From the NCBI RefSeq assembly GCF_013337045.2, contig NZ_CP118259.1, forward strand, positions 248,001-312,000: DNA of 64,000 nt. Reading direction: 5' to 3'. The notes under the pieces were generated by a model. That model saw nothing but the letters and a program-made list of their open reading frames with translations. It was not told the origin of the DNA and did no database searches. The DNA comes from Agrobacterium vitis (GTDB lineage Bacteria > Pseudomonadota > Alphaproteobacteria > Rhizobiales > Rhizobiaceae). This document shows positions 26,668 to 35,811 of the stretch, piece after piece (positions within the stretch are counted from its first letter, which is position 1; every line of letters starts with the position of its first letter). Position numbers and translations under genes: made by a program.

Positions 26668-28523
26668 TCGATGCCACTATTACAGCAGGTTCTGCCGCTT
26701 CACCAGCCTATAGCAGCAGCCGTGCCGATCAAGGCAAGGGCGCGGGCAAGGGTTTTCTAGACGCTCTGGCCGATACGGCGGACCGTAGCCAAGCGCAGGA
26801 GCAGAAAGCAGACGACGATGATGCTCCTGTGGATCAGGACCAGACGCAGACCCGTTCGACTGCTGCTTTATCGTCATCGACCAAATCAACCACGTCCACA
26901 GCGACATCTGCTACAGCACATCAGGAACAGTCGGCCCAGGCGGAGCAGGGGAGTGTGGCTGATGATGAAGCCACTGGCGCCAGCGATGACGGCAAAGCAT
27001 CGTCGCAAACCGTCGGCAATGCGCCGATAGCTGCTGGCGATTCCAAGGCTGCTGCACTGATTGCCAAGGCTTTGGCAAGCCAGACCAAGACTCAAACCCA
27101 AGCCCAAGCCCAAGCCCAAGCTGAGGGCCAGACACAAGGGCAAACAGAGACAGCGTCTTCCTCCGGGGAGAAGACTGATGAGAGCCGGATGCTCGCAAAG
27201 CTTGTTGCTGCCCTGACCCAGCAGGATGCGGCGGCGACTGAGGCTGCTAATGCAGGAGTAACTGCGGAGGAAGGGCTCGCCGCCGAGACTGAAGGCGCTG
27301 AAGGTGATACCGGTAAGATTGCCGTCAAGGGCCGGCAGGAAAACAGTGCACCTTTGCTTGCGGCCCTGGCAGCCCTGAAGCCGACAGCGACCGATGACGA
27401 GGCTGCTATGGCGGCGGCTACTCAGGCAGAAATACCAGGCGGCACGAAAACCCAGACCAAGGACAGTTCAAAGACGGCAAAGCCTGCCGCTGACGATACC
27501 AAAGACACTGCCGCAGCGCAAAATGCAGCGACGGGTGCGCAGGACGCCTTGACATTGTTGGGCGATTTGAGCGCCGGACAATTGCAGCAAGCTGCCCGCC
27601 AGGCAGGCAGCCAGGCAACAGCAGAGACCACGACCGGTAACGGAGATACGGCATTGACCGCTGTCGCCGGCCAGGTTGCGTCGCAGGATGGCAAGACGGC
27701 TAAGATCGGCCAGGGCACCCCAGAGATTGATTTTGCCAAGCAGGCCAAGTCCGGGCAGTCGGGACAGCAGGATGCCGTTTCACCGGCGACCAAGGAAACA
27801 GTCAAGGATAGCAGTGCTGCGGATGCGCTGCATCTGGTTACCAGCAGTGATGCCTCGGCGTCGCCTGCCGATGACACCGCGAGCCAGCCAGCAACGACAG
27901 GTATCGATCCATTGCAGAATGTCAGCGTGCTTGACAGCCGACGCATTATTGCCCCGGTCAACACAAGCAATGGCGCCAATATTGCCGCATCCATGGCTGG
28001 TGACAGTTCCTGGGCGCAGGCCATGCACAGTCATGCTTCCGATAAGCTTAGCGCCAGCGAACAGATCAGCACCGATCGAACGATGAACACGCTGAAATTG
28101 AAGATGACGCCGGAAAATCTGGGAAGCGTCACGGCGACATTGAAGCTGACAAATGGCGAATTGACGGTCAGCCTGGTTGTTGAAAATAGCGCGGCTTATC
28201 GAAAGTTGAACGAAGACCAGAACGGCCTTGTAGCGGCGCTGAAAAGCCATGGCTTCTCCGTTGACAACGTCCAGATCAGCATAGCCAGCACTGAAAAGCC
28301 CAATAATGACAACCAGACCAATTCCCAGAGCCAGAGCAGCAACCAGCAAAGCATGCAGCAGGGTGGCGGTAGTTCCAGCCAGGGCGGCAACCGCTCACAA
28401 GCGCAGCCGGTTTTTGATGTGTATGGACAGACATCCGGAGGTCCAGTCGATGACGCGGCACGTACTGCGACGGTGGGCACCGGCGGTAATGCTTCTGGCG
28501 GCAGCGGTCAGCTTTACCTGTAA
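26664..28523 (+). CDS. fliK: Flagellar hook-length control protein FliK
   Basis: 619 residues. The first 420 or so are low complexity (Ala, Thr, Gln, Asp, Lys), as expected for a flexible ruler. They include a TKTQTQAQAQAQAEGQTQGQ stretch coded by a CAAGCC hexamer repeat. The C-terminal Flg_hook domain (about 465-540) contains LKMTPENLGSVTATLKLTNG and LVAALKSHGFSVDNVQISI. In S. meliloti this locus was first called motD and later shown to be fliK. FliK measures hook length and triggers the FlhB specificity switch. Its 3' end overlaps the next gene by 74 bases. Confidence 0.92.
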   Translation: MIDATITAGSAASPAYSSSRADQGKGAGKGFLDALADTADRSQAQEQKADDDDAPVDQDQTQTRSTAALSSSTKSTTSTATSATAHQEQSAQAEQGSVADDEATGASDDGKASSQTVGNAPIAAGDSKAAALIAKALASQTKTQTQAQAQAQAEGQTQGQTETASSSGEKTDESRMLAKLVAALTQQDAAATEAANAGVTAEEGLAAETEGAEGDTGKIAVKGRQENSAPLLAALAALKPTATDDEAAMAAATQAEIPGGTKTQTKDSSKTAKPAADDTKDTAAAQNAATGAQDALTLLGDLSAGQLQQAARQAGSQATAETTTGNGDTALTAVAGQVASQDGKTAKIGQGTPEIDFAKQAKSGQSGQQDAVSPATKETVKDSSAADALHLVTSSDASASPADDTASQPATTGIDPLQNVSVLDSRRIIAPVNTSNGANIAASMAGDSSWAQAMHSHASDKLSASEQISTDRTMNTLKLKMTPENLGSVTATLKLTNGELTVSLVVENSAAYRKLNEDQNGLVAALKSHGFSVDNVQISIASTEKPNNDNQTNSQSQSSNQQSMQQGGGSSSQGGNRSQAQPVFDVYGQTSGGPVDDAARTATVGTGGNASGGSGQLYL

Positions 28524-29037
28524 CGAAGGCCATGCTTCGGCTTCAGCGGGATTATGCGAGCGAGAAATAAGCAATGCTGCGGCCAAATATGGCATACCCG
28601 AAGGGATCCTCTATTCGGTCGGCCTAACGGAAACCGGACGCAAAGGGTCACTTCAGCCTTACGCTCTCAATGTCGAGGGCAAGGCGCTGTTCCCCGACTC
28701 CATGACAGATGCCATGCAAACCTTCGCGCTGGCCAAGCAGCAGGGCGCGAAATTGATCGATATTGGTTGCATGCAGATCAACCACTATTTCCATCACGAG
28801 AATTTCCACTCGCTGGAAGAGATGTTCGACCCGAAACGGAACGTCGAATACGCCGCAAAATTCCTGGTCGCGTTGCATGGAAGACACGAAACCTGGACAA
28901 TGGCAGTTGCGCGCTATCATGCAGGTCCTAACAACGATCCAGCGCAAAAACGCTATGTTTGCAGGGTCATTGCCAACCTCGTTGCAACCGGATACGGCAA
29001 CTGGACCGCGAATGCGCGGCAATTTTGTCAGCAATAA
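28450..29037 (+). CDS. Lytic transglycosylase of the flagellar cluster
   Basis: 195 residues with a signal peptide (hydrophobic about 11-24). Goose-type/SLT lysozyme-like fold: AAAKYGIPEGILYSVGLTET with catalytic Glu61 in the ETG block, followed by IGCMQINHYFHHENF and a C-terminal AVARYHAGPN. Such enzymes cut peptidoglycan so that the rod can pass. The FlgJ-like protein in this window lacks a muramidase domain, so this enzyme probably supplies the activity. I chose ATG 28450 because it gives a clean signal peptide. It overlaps fliK by 74 bases in another frame. Confidence 0.9.
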   Translation: MTRHVLRRWAPAVMLLAAAVSFTCNEGHASASAGLCEREISNAAAKYGIPEGILYSVGLTETGRKGSLQPYALNVEGKALFPDSMTDAMQTFALAKQQGAKLIDIGCMQINHYFHHENFHSLEEMFDPKRNVEYAAKFLVALHGRHETWTMAVARYHAGPNNDPAQKRYVCRVIANLVATGYGNWTANARQFCQQ

Positions 29038-29373
29038 CAACCTGGAACGTCTGAAATGATGGCTTCTCTGTCAGAGATCACAATGCCGTTCTGTCAGCAA
29101 AAACAATTTTTGGTTGATTGCCTGCCCTGATCTTGCCCACATTAGCATCGAATAATTTTTTCATGTGCGCGCGGCTTTGCAAGCGTTTTGTTAACCTTTT
29201 GAACAGAAAAATAGTATGTGTTCAACGGTGGTGACACAAGATGTAGGTCAAATCACCCCTAAAATCTTAATCAACTATTAATAACTATCATTAACTTTCT
29301 ACAGTTGTCGTTTTAGCCCCCGATTCGTACCCATTGTTGTGTTGAAACACCACACTGATTCGGAGGCGGACGA
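29038..29373 (+). promoter_or_regulatory. AT-rich region upstream of rem
   Basis: 336 bases without a gene. AT-rich, with many TTAA blocks (29190-29300). It should hold the rem promoter. The ribosome site CGGAGGCGG lies about 5 bases before the rem ATG. I see no convincing promoter hexamers. Confidence 0.4.
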
Positions 29374-30045
29374 ATGATCGTAGTGGTTGATGAGCGCGAG
29401 CTCGTTAAGAATGGATACACGTCTTTATTTGGACGTGAAGGAATACCTTCGACCGGGTTTGACCCGATCGAATTTGGTGAATGGGTTGCCTCGGCAGCCG
29501 ATAGCGATGTTGCAGCCGTGGAAGCGTTTCTGCTTGGTCAGGGAGATCGCACAGGCGATCTGCCTCGGGCCATCCGGGATCGTACGACGGCTCCTGTGAT
29601 TGCGGTCAGTGACCAGCCATCGTTGGAAGCAACACTTGCCCTGTTTGACAGTGGCGTGGATGACGTGGTGCGCAAGCCGGTCCACCCTCGGGAAATCCTG
29701 GCGAGAGCTGCGGCCATTCGGCGGCGCCTGAAGGCTGTGGCCAACTATACCGAAATCGGCGCGATCCGCGTCTATTCGGATGGCCGCGATCCCGAGATCG
29801 GTGGAGAGATTTTCCCCTTGCCGCGCCGCGAGCGCCGCATTCTGGAATATCTAGTCGCCAATCGCGGTCGGCGGGTGTCCAAGTCTCAGATCTTCAATGC
29901 GATCTACGGCATCTTCGACGAGGAAGTCGAAGAGAACGTGGTCGAAAGCCATATCAGCAAGCTGCGCAAGAAACTGCGCAAGAAGCTTGGTGTCGATCCT
30001 GTCGATTCCAAGCGGTTTCTTGGATATTGTATTGATTGGAAATAA
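29374..30045 (+). CDS. rem: Motility transcription regulator Rem (OmpR-type, atypical receiver)
   Basis: 223 residues. A receiver-like domain (1-115) and a winged-helix OmpR/PhoB DNA-binding domain (about 130-223: [40 protein letters not shown]). The receiver lacks the usual phospho-accepting aspartate: the strand 3 region reads AAVEAFLLG. The Lys-Pro motif ([11 protein letters not shown]) is kept. Rem in S. meliloti is such an atypical regulator that activates motility genes during growth under VisNR control. Position before flgE is conserved. Confidence 0.93.
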   Translation: MIVVVDERELVKNGYTSLFGREGIPSTGFDPIEFGEWVASAADSDVAAVEAFLLGQGDRTGDLPRAIRDRTTAPVIAVSDQPSLEATLALFDSGVDDVVRKPVHPREILARAAAIRRRLKAVANYTEIGAIRVYSDGRDPEIGGEIFPLPRRERRILEYLVANRGRRVSKSQIFNAIYGIFDEEVEENVVESHISKLRKKLRKKLGVDPVDSKRFLGYCIDWK

Positions 30046-30046
30046 C

Positions 30047-30071
30047 AATCTGGCGGCCATGCCGCCAGATT
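30047..30071 (+). terminator. Perfect hairpin directly after rem
   Basis: AATCTGGCGGC pairs exactly with GCCGCCAGATT (11 bp, 3-base loop) 2 bases after the rem stop. No T run follows, so it may stabilise the rem 3' end or terminate weakly before flgE. Confidence 0.55.
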
Positions 30072-30175
30072 CTCAGGGCCTTGCAGCCAAATGTGCTCTT
30101 AAGCGTTTTTTCAAACAGCTTCACGCAAGGCCCACTTCATAATCTTCTCACACGACGATCGAATGGGGACGTGGT

Positions 30176-31432
30176 ATGAGCCTTTCAGGCAGCATGAATA
30201 CAGCCGTATCCGGTTTGCAGGCCCAGGCCAGCAAGCTGAGCACGGTCGGCGACAACGTCGCAAACTCGGATACGACAGGCTACAAGCGGGTATCAACCGC
30301 ATTTTCCAGCCTGGTTGTCGGTTCCTCGGGCAGTGGAACCTATAATTCCGGCGGCGTGCAAACGACCACGGTCAACAGCATTTCCGAGGAAGGCTCTTAT
30401 CAGTCGAGCACGTCGGAAACCGATCTGGCGATCAAGGGCGATGGCTATTTCGTCGTTCAGGACGAAGCGGGCAGCGTTTTCCTAACGCGAGCTGGCGATT
30501 TCCAGGCCGACGAGAATGGGTATATGGTCAATTCGGCCGGCTACACCCTGCTGGGCTATTCCTACGAAAATGGCGAGCCGGCCTCTGTTATCAACGGTTT
30601 TGAAGGTCTCGAACCCGTCAAGATTCAGGACAGCAGCATTTCGGCCAATGCTACGACCAATGCAGTGATCGACGGTAACCTGAAGTCCGGTTCTGATACC
30701 GTGACCAGCGATCTGCCCTCCAGCAACAGCGCCAGCGCCACATGGACCTTCAAGAGTTCCATGGTGGCCTATGACAGCCTTGGCAATGCCAACCAGTATG
30801 ACATCTACTATACCAAGACCGCCGACAACGAATGGCAGGCGGATATCTTCCGCACCAGCGAGGCAACTGACGAGACCAATTTCCCCTATACCAATGGTGT
30901 TCTCGGCAGCACGACCCTGACCTTCGATTCCGATGGGGCGGTCTCCAGCGGCGGGACATTTACCTTTACCGACAGCACGACCAGTTCGCCTCAGACGATC
31001 GAGGTGGATATGTCGGACATGACCCAGTTGAACAGCGCCAATTCCTCGACTGGCGACGTCGATGGCAATGGCGCCAGCGCGGCATCCTCCGTCACGGTCA
31101 ACAGCAGCGGCAATATCGTTGCGACCTATCAGGATGGCTCGACCGCCAATCTTTACAAGGTGGCGCTGGCCACGGTTGCCAGCCCCGACAATATGAAATC
31201 GGTAAACGGTACGGCCTATCAGGTCACGGCCGATGCTGGCACGGTCGTGGTTGGCTTTGCCAATACAGGCAGCTTCGGCAGCATTAATTCCAAGACGCTT
31301 GAAAGTTCCAATGTCGATCTCGCGACGGAACTGACCAACATGATCCAGTCCCAACGCAGCTATAGCGCCAATTCCAAGGTGTTCCAGACTGCGGCGGATA
31401 TGCTGGATACGCTGATCAGTCTGAAGCGGTAA
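30176..31432 (+). CDS. flgE: Flagellar hook protein FlgE
   Basis: 418 residues, the usual FlgE size. N terminus MSLSGSMNTAVSGLQAQASK with VGDNVANSDTTGYKRVSTAF, and C terminus LESSNVDLATELTNMIQSQR with YSANSKVFQTAADML, are the paired hook signatures. The central D1/D2 domains are rich in Ser, Thr, Gly and Asp. FlgE polymerises into the hook. It starts the flgE-flgK-flgL-flaF-flbT-flgD operon, with its own 104-base gap after the rem hairpin. Ribosome site GGGGAC precedes the ATG. Confidence 0.96.
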   Translation: MSLSGSMNTAVSGLQAQASKLSTVGDNVANSDTTGYKRVSTAFSSLVVGSSGSGTYNSGGVQTTTVNSISEEGSYQSSTSETDLAIKGDGYFVVQDEAGSVFLTRAGDFQADENGYMVNSAGYTLLGYSYENGEPASVINGFEGLEPVKIQDSSISANATTNAVIDGNLKSGSDTVTSDLPSSNSASATWTFKSSMVAYDSLGNANQYDIYYTKTADNEWQADIFRTSEATDETNFPYTNGVLGSTTLTFDSDGAVSSGGTFTFTDSTTSSPQTIEVDMSDMTQLNSANSSTGDVDGNGASAASSVTVNSSGNIVATYQDGSTANLYKVALATVASPDNMKSVNGTAYQVTADAGTVVVGFANTGSFGSINSKTLESSNVDLATELTNMIQSQRSYSANSKVFQTAADMLDTLISLKR

Positions 31433-31456
31433 TCCTATTCTTTTAAAGGCAGTGTC

Positions 31457-32911
31457 ATGTCTCTTTCGTCAACGATGAATACGGCGACAACTTCTCTCGG
31501 CAATACCGGCGTCCAGTCGCAGGCTCTGTCGAAGAATATTGCCAACTCCCAGACGGAAGGTTACGTCAAGCGTGACGCTGCCACTATTTCGACCAGCACC
31601 GGAGGAGCGCAGGTCGTTACGACCCGCTCCGAGGATGCTGTCTTGCAAAAGCAGATGCTTTCAGGGCAGTCCCAGGCGGAAGGGCAGGATACGCTCAATA
31701 CCGGTCTGGACCAGTTGAAGGCACTTCTCGGCGGTAACGACTACGAATCGTCACCGTCGACCTATATCAACAAGCTGCGGGATGCGATGCAATCCTATGC
31801 CGCGCAGCCCAGCGAATTGTCCCTGGCGGAAACGGCGGTCAGCGCCGCCCAGGATGTCGCCACCTCGATTAACAATACGGCCGAGGGCATCAGTAACGTC
31901 CGGGCCCAGGCCGACGACGCCATCAAGGACGATGTCAACAAGCTCAACGATCTTCTGTCGCAGTTTGAAACCGTCAATCAGTCTGTGGTCAAGGCGACGG
32001 CGACAGGGAACGATCCCAACGACGCCCTCGACCAGCGCGACAAACTCGTCTCGGATATCTCGAAGATTGTCGGTGTATCGTCGGTCAAGCGCGATAACAA
32101 CGACATGGCGCTCTACACCAATGATGGCACCGTGTTGTTCGACAAGCAGCCGAGAACGGTGACATTCGACTCGACCGGCGCTTACGGTGCTTCGACCGAG
32201 GGCAACTCGGTCTATATCGATGGCGTTCCCGTCAAGGCTGGTACGGGTGGAAACACCACGGCGGAAGGATCGATTGCCGCCAATCTACAGATCCGCGATT
32301 CGATTGCGCCGCAGATGCAGCAGCAGTTGGACGAGACCTCACGGTCGCTGATCAAGATGTTTTCGGAAACGGAAGAATCGACTAAAGACAATGACATGCC
32401 GGGCCTCTTCACATGGGAAGAGGGAACGACGCCGGAAGATGGAACGCTTGTTTCCGGGATTTCGGAATCATTCAAGGTCAACAGCGCTTACGTGACCGCG
32501 GAAGATGGTGATCCGACGCTTTTGCGCGATGGCGGCGCCAATGGCTCGAATTACACCTGGAATACAACGGAAGGTGTCAGTTATTCGGAATTGCTCGACG
32601 ACCTTGTCACAGGTTTCGAAGATGAAAGAGACTTCGATTCATCGGCAGGTCTCGGTGACACCTCCAATGTCCTCGACTATGCCTCGAACTCCGTCGGCTG
32701 GCTCGAAAGCTATCGTTCGACGGCTGATTCAGCCAATGAAACCAAATCCGCCTTGTCGCAGCGGGCCACGGAAGCCTATCAGAACAAGACCGGCGTCAAT
32801 CTCGATGAAGAACTGTCGAAGATGCTTGATATCGAGCAATCCTACAAGGCTTCGACCAAGCTGATGAACGCTGTCGATGAGATGCTGAAATCCCTCTTGG
32901 AGATCGCATAA
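31457..32911 (+). CDS. flgK: Hook-filament junction protein FlgK
   Basis: 484 residues. N terminus MSLSSTMNTATTSLGNTGVQ then SKNIANSQTEGYVKRDA is the axial-protein signature. The long helical stretch LRDAMQSYAAQPSELSLAET and the C terminus NLDEELSKMLDIEQSYKAST belong to HAP1/FlgK. FlgK joins hook and filament together with FlgL. 24 bases after flgE; flgL follows 3 bases later. Confidence 0.95.
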   Translation: MSLSSTMNTATTSLGNTGVQSQALSKNIANSQTEGYVKRDAATISTSTGGAQVVTTRSEDAVLQKQMLSGQSQAEGQDTLNTGLDQLKALLGGNDYESSPSTYINKLRDAMQSYAAQPSELSLAETAVSAAQDVATSINNTAEGISNVRAQADDAIKDDVNKLNDLLSQFETVNQSVVKATATGNDPNDALDQRDKLVSDISKIVGVSSVKRDNNDMALYTNDGTVLFDKQPRTVTFDSTGAYGASTEGNSVYIDGVPVKAGTGGNTTAEGSIAANLQIRDSIAPQMQQQLDETSRSLIKMFSETEESTKDNDMPGLFTWEEGTTPEDGTLVSGISESFKVNSAYVTAEDGDPTLLRDGGANGSNYTWNTTEGVSYSELLDDLVTGFEDERDFDSSAGLGDTSNVLDYASNSVGWLESYRSTADSANETKSALSQRATEAYQNKTGVNLDEELSKMLDIEQSYKASTKLMNAVDEMLKSLLEIA

Positions 32912-32914
32912 GCC

Positions 32915-33982
32915 ATGAAGACATCGAGCATATCCAGTCTTACCATCCAGAACGCCATGCGTCTCACGATCAGTGATGCGCAAAAGCAGATGACGGATGC
33001 TCAGACAGAAGTGACGACCGGCAAATACGCAGATGTCGGAACAGAACTTGGCGCCAAGACCTCTTCAGCCGTGGATCTCAATCGGGATTCTCTGCGCTTG
33101 CAGTCACTGATGGACACCAATTCCATCGTCTCGACCCGTCTTGATGCATCTCAGACGGCGTTGGATACGATTGCATCGGCAGCAACAACAATGCAATCGA
33201 CGCTGGTTGGTCTTGGTACCAGCACTGACAGTACGACCCTGGACTCCGCGCAAAAGACCATGAAAAGCGCAATGGACAGCTTCATTGACGCCGCAAATAC
33301 CTCTGTGAACGGTGAATATCTGTTTTCTGGCATCAATACCGACGTGAAGCCGATCACCGATTACTACTATATCGATGACGACGATAATGAAACGGACGCC
33401 AAGCAGAATTTCGACAATCTGTTTTCCGGATATTTCGGCATGTCGCCTGACGATGATGGCGTCAGTGGCATCAGCGCTGACCAGATGGACGATTTCATGG
33501 AGAACGTCCTTGAGCCATCCTTTGACGGGGCGGACTGGACGGACAACTGGTCGGCGGCCACCGATGAGACAATGACGAGCCGGATCAGCAAAAACGAAGT
33601 TATTCAAAGCTCATCCAGCGCCAACTCCGATGGCTTTCGCTATACGGGCCTTGTTTCGGTGATCGGCAGCGAAATGCTGAATGGCAATTACTCGACCGAA
33701 ACCCGCAATGCGATGATCTCCAAGGCGATCGAATATTCCGGTCTTGCCGTTTCCGGCATCAATGACGAGCGCACACAATTGGGCCTTTCCCAGGAACGGG
33801 TCACCAATGCAAACGATTCTTTAACGTCCCAGAAGGACATTATTGAAAACCAATTAAACGATTTGACCGGTGTGGATGCCTATGAAGCATCGACCCGTTT
33901 GAACAACCTGCAATCTTTGGTCGAGACGTCATACACCTTGACCGCACGCTTGCAGAAGCTCAGCCTTGTGGATTACCTTTGA
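32915..33982 (+). CDS. flgL: Hook-filament junction protein FlgL
   Basis: 355 residues. Flagellin-like ends: N terminus MKTSSISSLTIQNAMRLTIS with QKQMTDAQTEVTTGK, C terminus LTGVDAYEASTRLNNLQSLV, YTLTARLQKLSLVDYL. FlgL (HAP3) forms the distal junction layer on which flagellin assembles. Position directly after flgK supports the call. A 34-base gap leads to flaF. Confidence 0.93.
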   Translation: MKTSSISSLTIQNAMRLTISDAQKQMTDAQTEVTTGKYADVGTELGAKTSSAVDLNRDSLRLQSLMDTNSIVSTRLDASQTALDTIASAATTMQSTLVGLGTSTDSTTLDSAQKTMKSAMDSFIDAANTSVNGEYLFSGINTDVKPITDYYYIDDDDNETDAKQNFDNLFSGYFGMSPDDDGVSGISADQMDDFMENVLEPSFDGADWTDNWSAATDETMTSRISKNEVIQSSSSANSDGFRYTGLVSVIGSEMLNGNYSTETRNAMISKAIEYSGLAVSGINDERTQLGLSQERVTNANDSLTSQKDIIENQLNDLTGVDAYEASTRLNNLQSLVETSYTLTARLQKLSLVDYL

Positions 33983-34016
33983 TGATCAAGGGTGGGGTGG
34001 AGTAGAGGAAATCTAG

Positions 34017-34364
34017 ATGTACCAGTTTTCCTACAATGAGATTATGGAGGATGGGGTTGCCGACGCTAAGGAGCGTGAGCGCCAGGTTCTCGACAGATCG
34101 ATAGACTTGCTGAGCCAGGCCAGGACTGCCGGAAAATACGGTCGTGAAGGCATTGAGGCTCTTTACTACACGCGCCGCGTCTGGATCCGCTTCATTGAGG
34201 ATCTCAAGCAGCCGGACAACCAGCTTGGCACGGAACTTCGAGCCAATCTCATTTCAATTGCCCTTTGGATATTGAAGGAATGTGACCGCATCAGAAAGCG
34301 GGAATCCGACAATTACCAAGGCATAATCGATGTAACCACCATCATCAGGGATGGACTTAAATGA
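34017..34364 (+). CDS. flaF: Flagellin biosynthesis regulator FlaF
   Basis: 115 residues, the size of alphaproteobacterial FlaF. Helical: [20 protein letters not shown], with [20 protein letters not shown] and [20 protein letters not shown] as family blocks. FlaF acts with FlbT in the control of flagellin synthesis; in Caulobacter it is needed for flagellin production. Ribosome site AGAGGAAA lies before the ATG. The stop overlaps the flbT start (ATGA), so the two are made together. Confidence 0.93.
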   Translation: MYQFSYNEIMEDGVADAKERERQVLDRSIDLLSQARTAGKYGREGIEALYYTRRVWIRFIEDLKQPDNQLGTELRANLISIALWILKECDRIRKRESDNYQGIIDVTTIIRDGLK

Positions 34365-34810
34365 AGAGCACCTTGCGAATCTCGCTGAAATCCGGGGAAC
34401 GAATCTTTATCAATGGTGCCGTTTTGCGCGTCGATCGGAAGGTTGCCCTCGAATTCTTGAACGATGTGACCTTTCTGCTGGAAAACCATGTGCTCCAGCC
34501 GGAAGACGCCAATACCCCGCTACGCCAGCTCTATTTCATCGCCCAGATGATTCTCATCAATCCGGAAGGCAAGGAACAGACGCTGACCATGTTCCGCAAG
34601 TCGATCGTGATGTTGCTCTCCTGCTTCCATGATGACGAGATCCTGGCTGAATTGAAGCGGATCGACGCCCAGGTGGTATCAGGGCGCGCCTTCGATGCGT
34701 TGAAGGCCATTCGCGGTCTTTATCCGCTCGAGGATAGAATCCTGAACAACCAGGAAATGGCACCGGCAACCATCGAACAGATCCGCAAGGAGATCGCACC
34801 ATGGCGGTAG
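34361..34810 (+). CDS. flbT: Flagellin mRNA regulator FlbT
   Basis: 149 residues. Family blocks [20 protein letters not shown] and [20 protein letters not shown] ([10 protein letters not shown]). In Caulobacter crescentus FlbT binds the 5' leader of flagellin mRNA and couples flagellin translation to assembly. In Brucella it acts positively on flagellin. The five structured flagellin leaders in this window are candidate targets; that is my inference. Translation is coupled to flaF upstream, and flgD starts within its last 10 bases. Confidence 0.94.
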   Translation: MKSTLRISLKSGERIFINGAVLRVDRKVALEFLNDVTFLLENHVLQPEDANTPLRQLYFIAQMILINPEGKEQTLTMFRKSIVMLLSCFHDDEILAELKRIDAQVVSGRAFDALKAIRGLYPLEDRILNNQEMAPATIEQIRKEIAPWR

Positions 34811-35256
34811 AAGCAACGAGCTCTGCGACGTCTACGAGTTCCTCGTCTTCTTCGAGCTCGGCGACTTATACCAATCCGTTCGCCAACGCATCCGCCAACT
34901 CGGACGCGGCAGACGCATCCATGGACTATAACAGCTTCCTTCAGCTTCTGATCGCGCAGTTGCAGAACCAGGACCCGACGGATCCGATGTCTGCCACGGA
35001 GCAGGTATCTCAGCTTGCAACTTATTCGCAGGTCGAGCAATCCATCAAGACCAATACCTTGCTGCGCAGCATGTTGCAGGCGGAAGCCTTGACACGGGCC
35101 GGTGATATTGTCGGCAAGACGGTGACAAGCTCGGACGGCGAAACGACGGGTGTTGTCTCCAACGTCAAGGTCGCCGACGACGCCGTAACACTCACCACCA
35201 GCAGCGGTGGCACAGTAGAGCTTCAGACCGGCGTCAACTTCTCAAGCGGCTCCTGA
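34801..35256 (+). CDS. flgD: Flagellar hook-capping protein FlgD, short form
   Basis: 151 residues. A Ser/Thr-rich N terminus is followed by the FlgD signature [20 protein letters not shown] ([20 protein letters not shown]). FlgD caps the growing hook. Enteric FlgD has about 231 residues with an extra Ig-like C-terminal domain. That domain is missing here, as in other rhizobia, and the protein ends soon after the first beta segment. It overlaps flbT by 10 bases. Confidence 0.93.
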   Translation: MAVEATSSATSTSSSSSSSSATYTNPFANASANSDAADASMDYNSFLQLLIAQLQNQDPTDPMSATEQVSQLATYSQVEQSIKTNTLLRSMLQAEALTRAGDIVGKTVTSSDGETTGVVSNVKVADDAVTLTTSSGGTVELQTGVNFSSGS

Positions 35257-35320
35257 TCGGTCATTTCCATTTCGGCGTAACCGGTCGAGATGGAAAATGC
35301 AAAAGGCTTTAACGACTGTG

Positions 35321-35358
35321 AAATTCCTCAAATCGATTGGGATTTGAGGAATTTTGCT
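35321..35358 (+). terminator. AT-rich 14-bp hairpin after flgD
   Basis: AAATTCCTCAAATC pairs exactly with GATTTGAGGAATTT around GATTGG, followed by T and GCTTT. It lies between flgD and fliQ and probably ends the flgE-flgD transcript. The AATTCCTCAAATCG part also occurs in the palindrome at 60107, so it may derive from a dispersed repeat. Confidence 0.65.
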
Positions 35359-35407
35359 TTATCAATTGAGTCGTGTCGGGCGGCATGATGTCGCTGGAGG
35401 AATGCCC

Positions 35408-35674
35408 ATGAATGAAGCTGATGCACTCGATATTATGCGCACCGCTGTATGGACCGTGCTGATTGCCTCGGGGCCAGCCGTTCTGGCGGCGATGATCGTC
35501 GGCGTCGTGGTCGCCTTGATTCAGGCATTGACCCAGATCCAGGAAATGACCCTCACATTCGTCCCGAAAATCGTTGCGATCATGGTGACGATCGGCATTT
35601 CCGCTCCCTTTGTCGGTTCTCAAATTTCGATTTTTGCCAATCTGGTGTTTTCCCGGGTCCAATCCGGGTTTTAA
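35408..35674 (+). CDS. fliQ: Flagellar export-gate protein FliQ
   Basis: 88 residues with two membrane helices (about 14-37 and 50-73), the FliQ pattern: VLAAMIVGVVVALIQALTQI QEMTLTFVPKI. FliQ completes the FliP-FliQ-FliR export pore. I chose ATG 35408 since GGAGG lies 7 bases upstream. An in-frame ATG at 35402 is too close to it. flhA and fliR follow. Confidence 0.95.
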   Translation: MNEADALDIMRTAVWTVLIASGPAVLAAMIVGVVVALIQALTQIQEMTLTFVPKIVAIMVTIGISAPFVGSQISIFANLVFSRVQSGF

Positions 35675-35811
35675 ATCAATGTGAAGCCGTTCGTCCTTAG
35701 ACATTCGCCTTGAGATAAGGGCATCCTCGCGCAAGCTTTGTCCGCTAATCCTGTCGCCATAATGGCGGATTCTCGTTCCGCCAGCCTTCTCATGAAGAGA
35801 TGGAACAGGAC

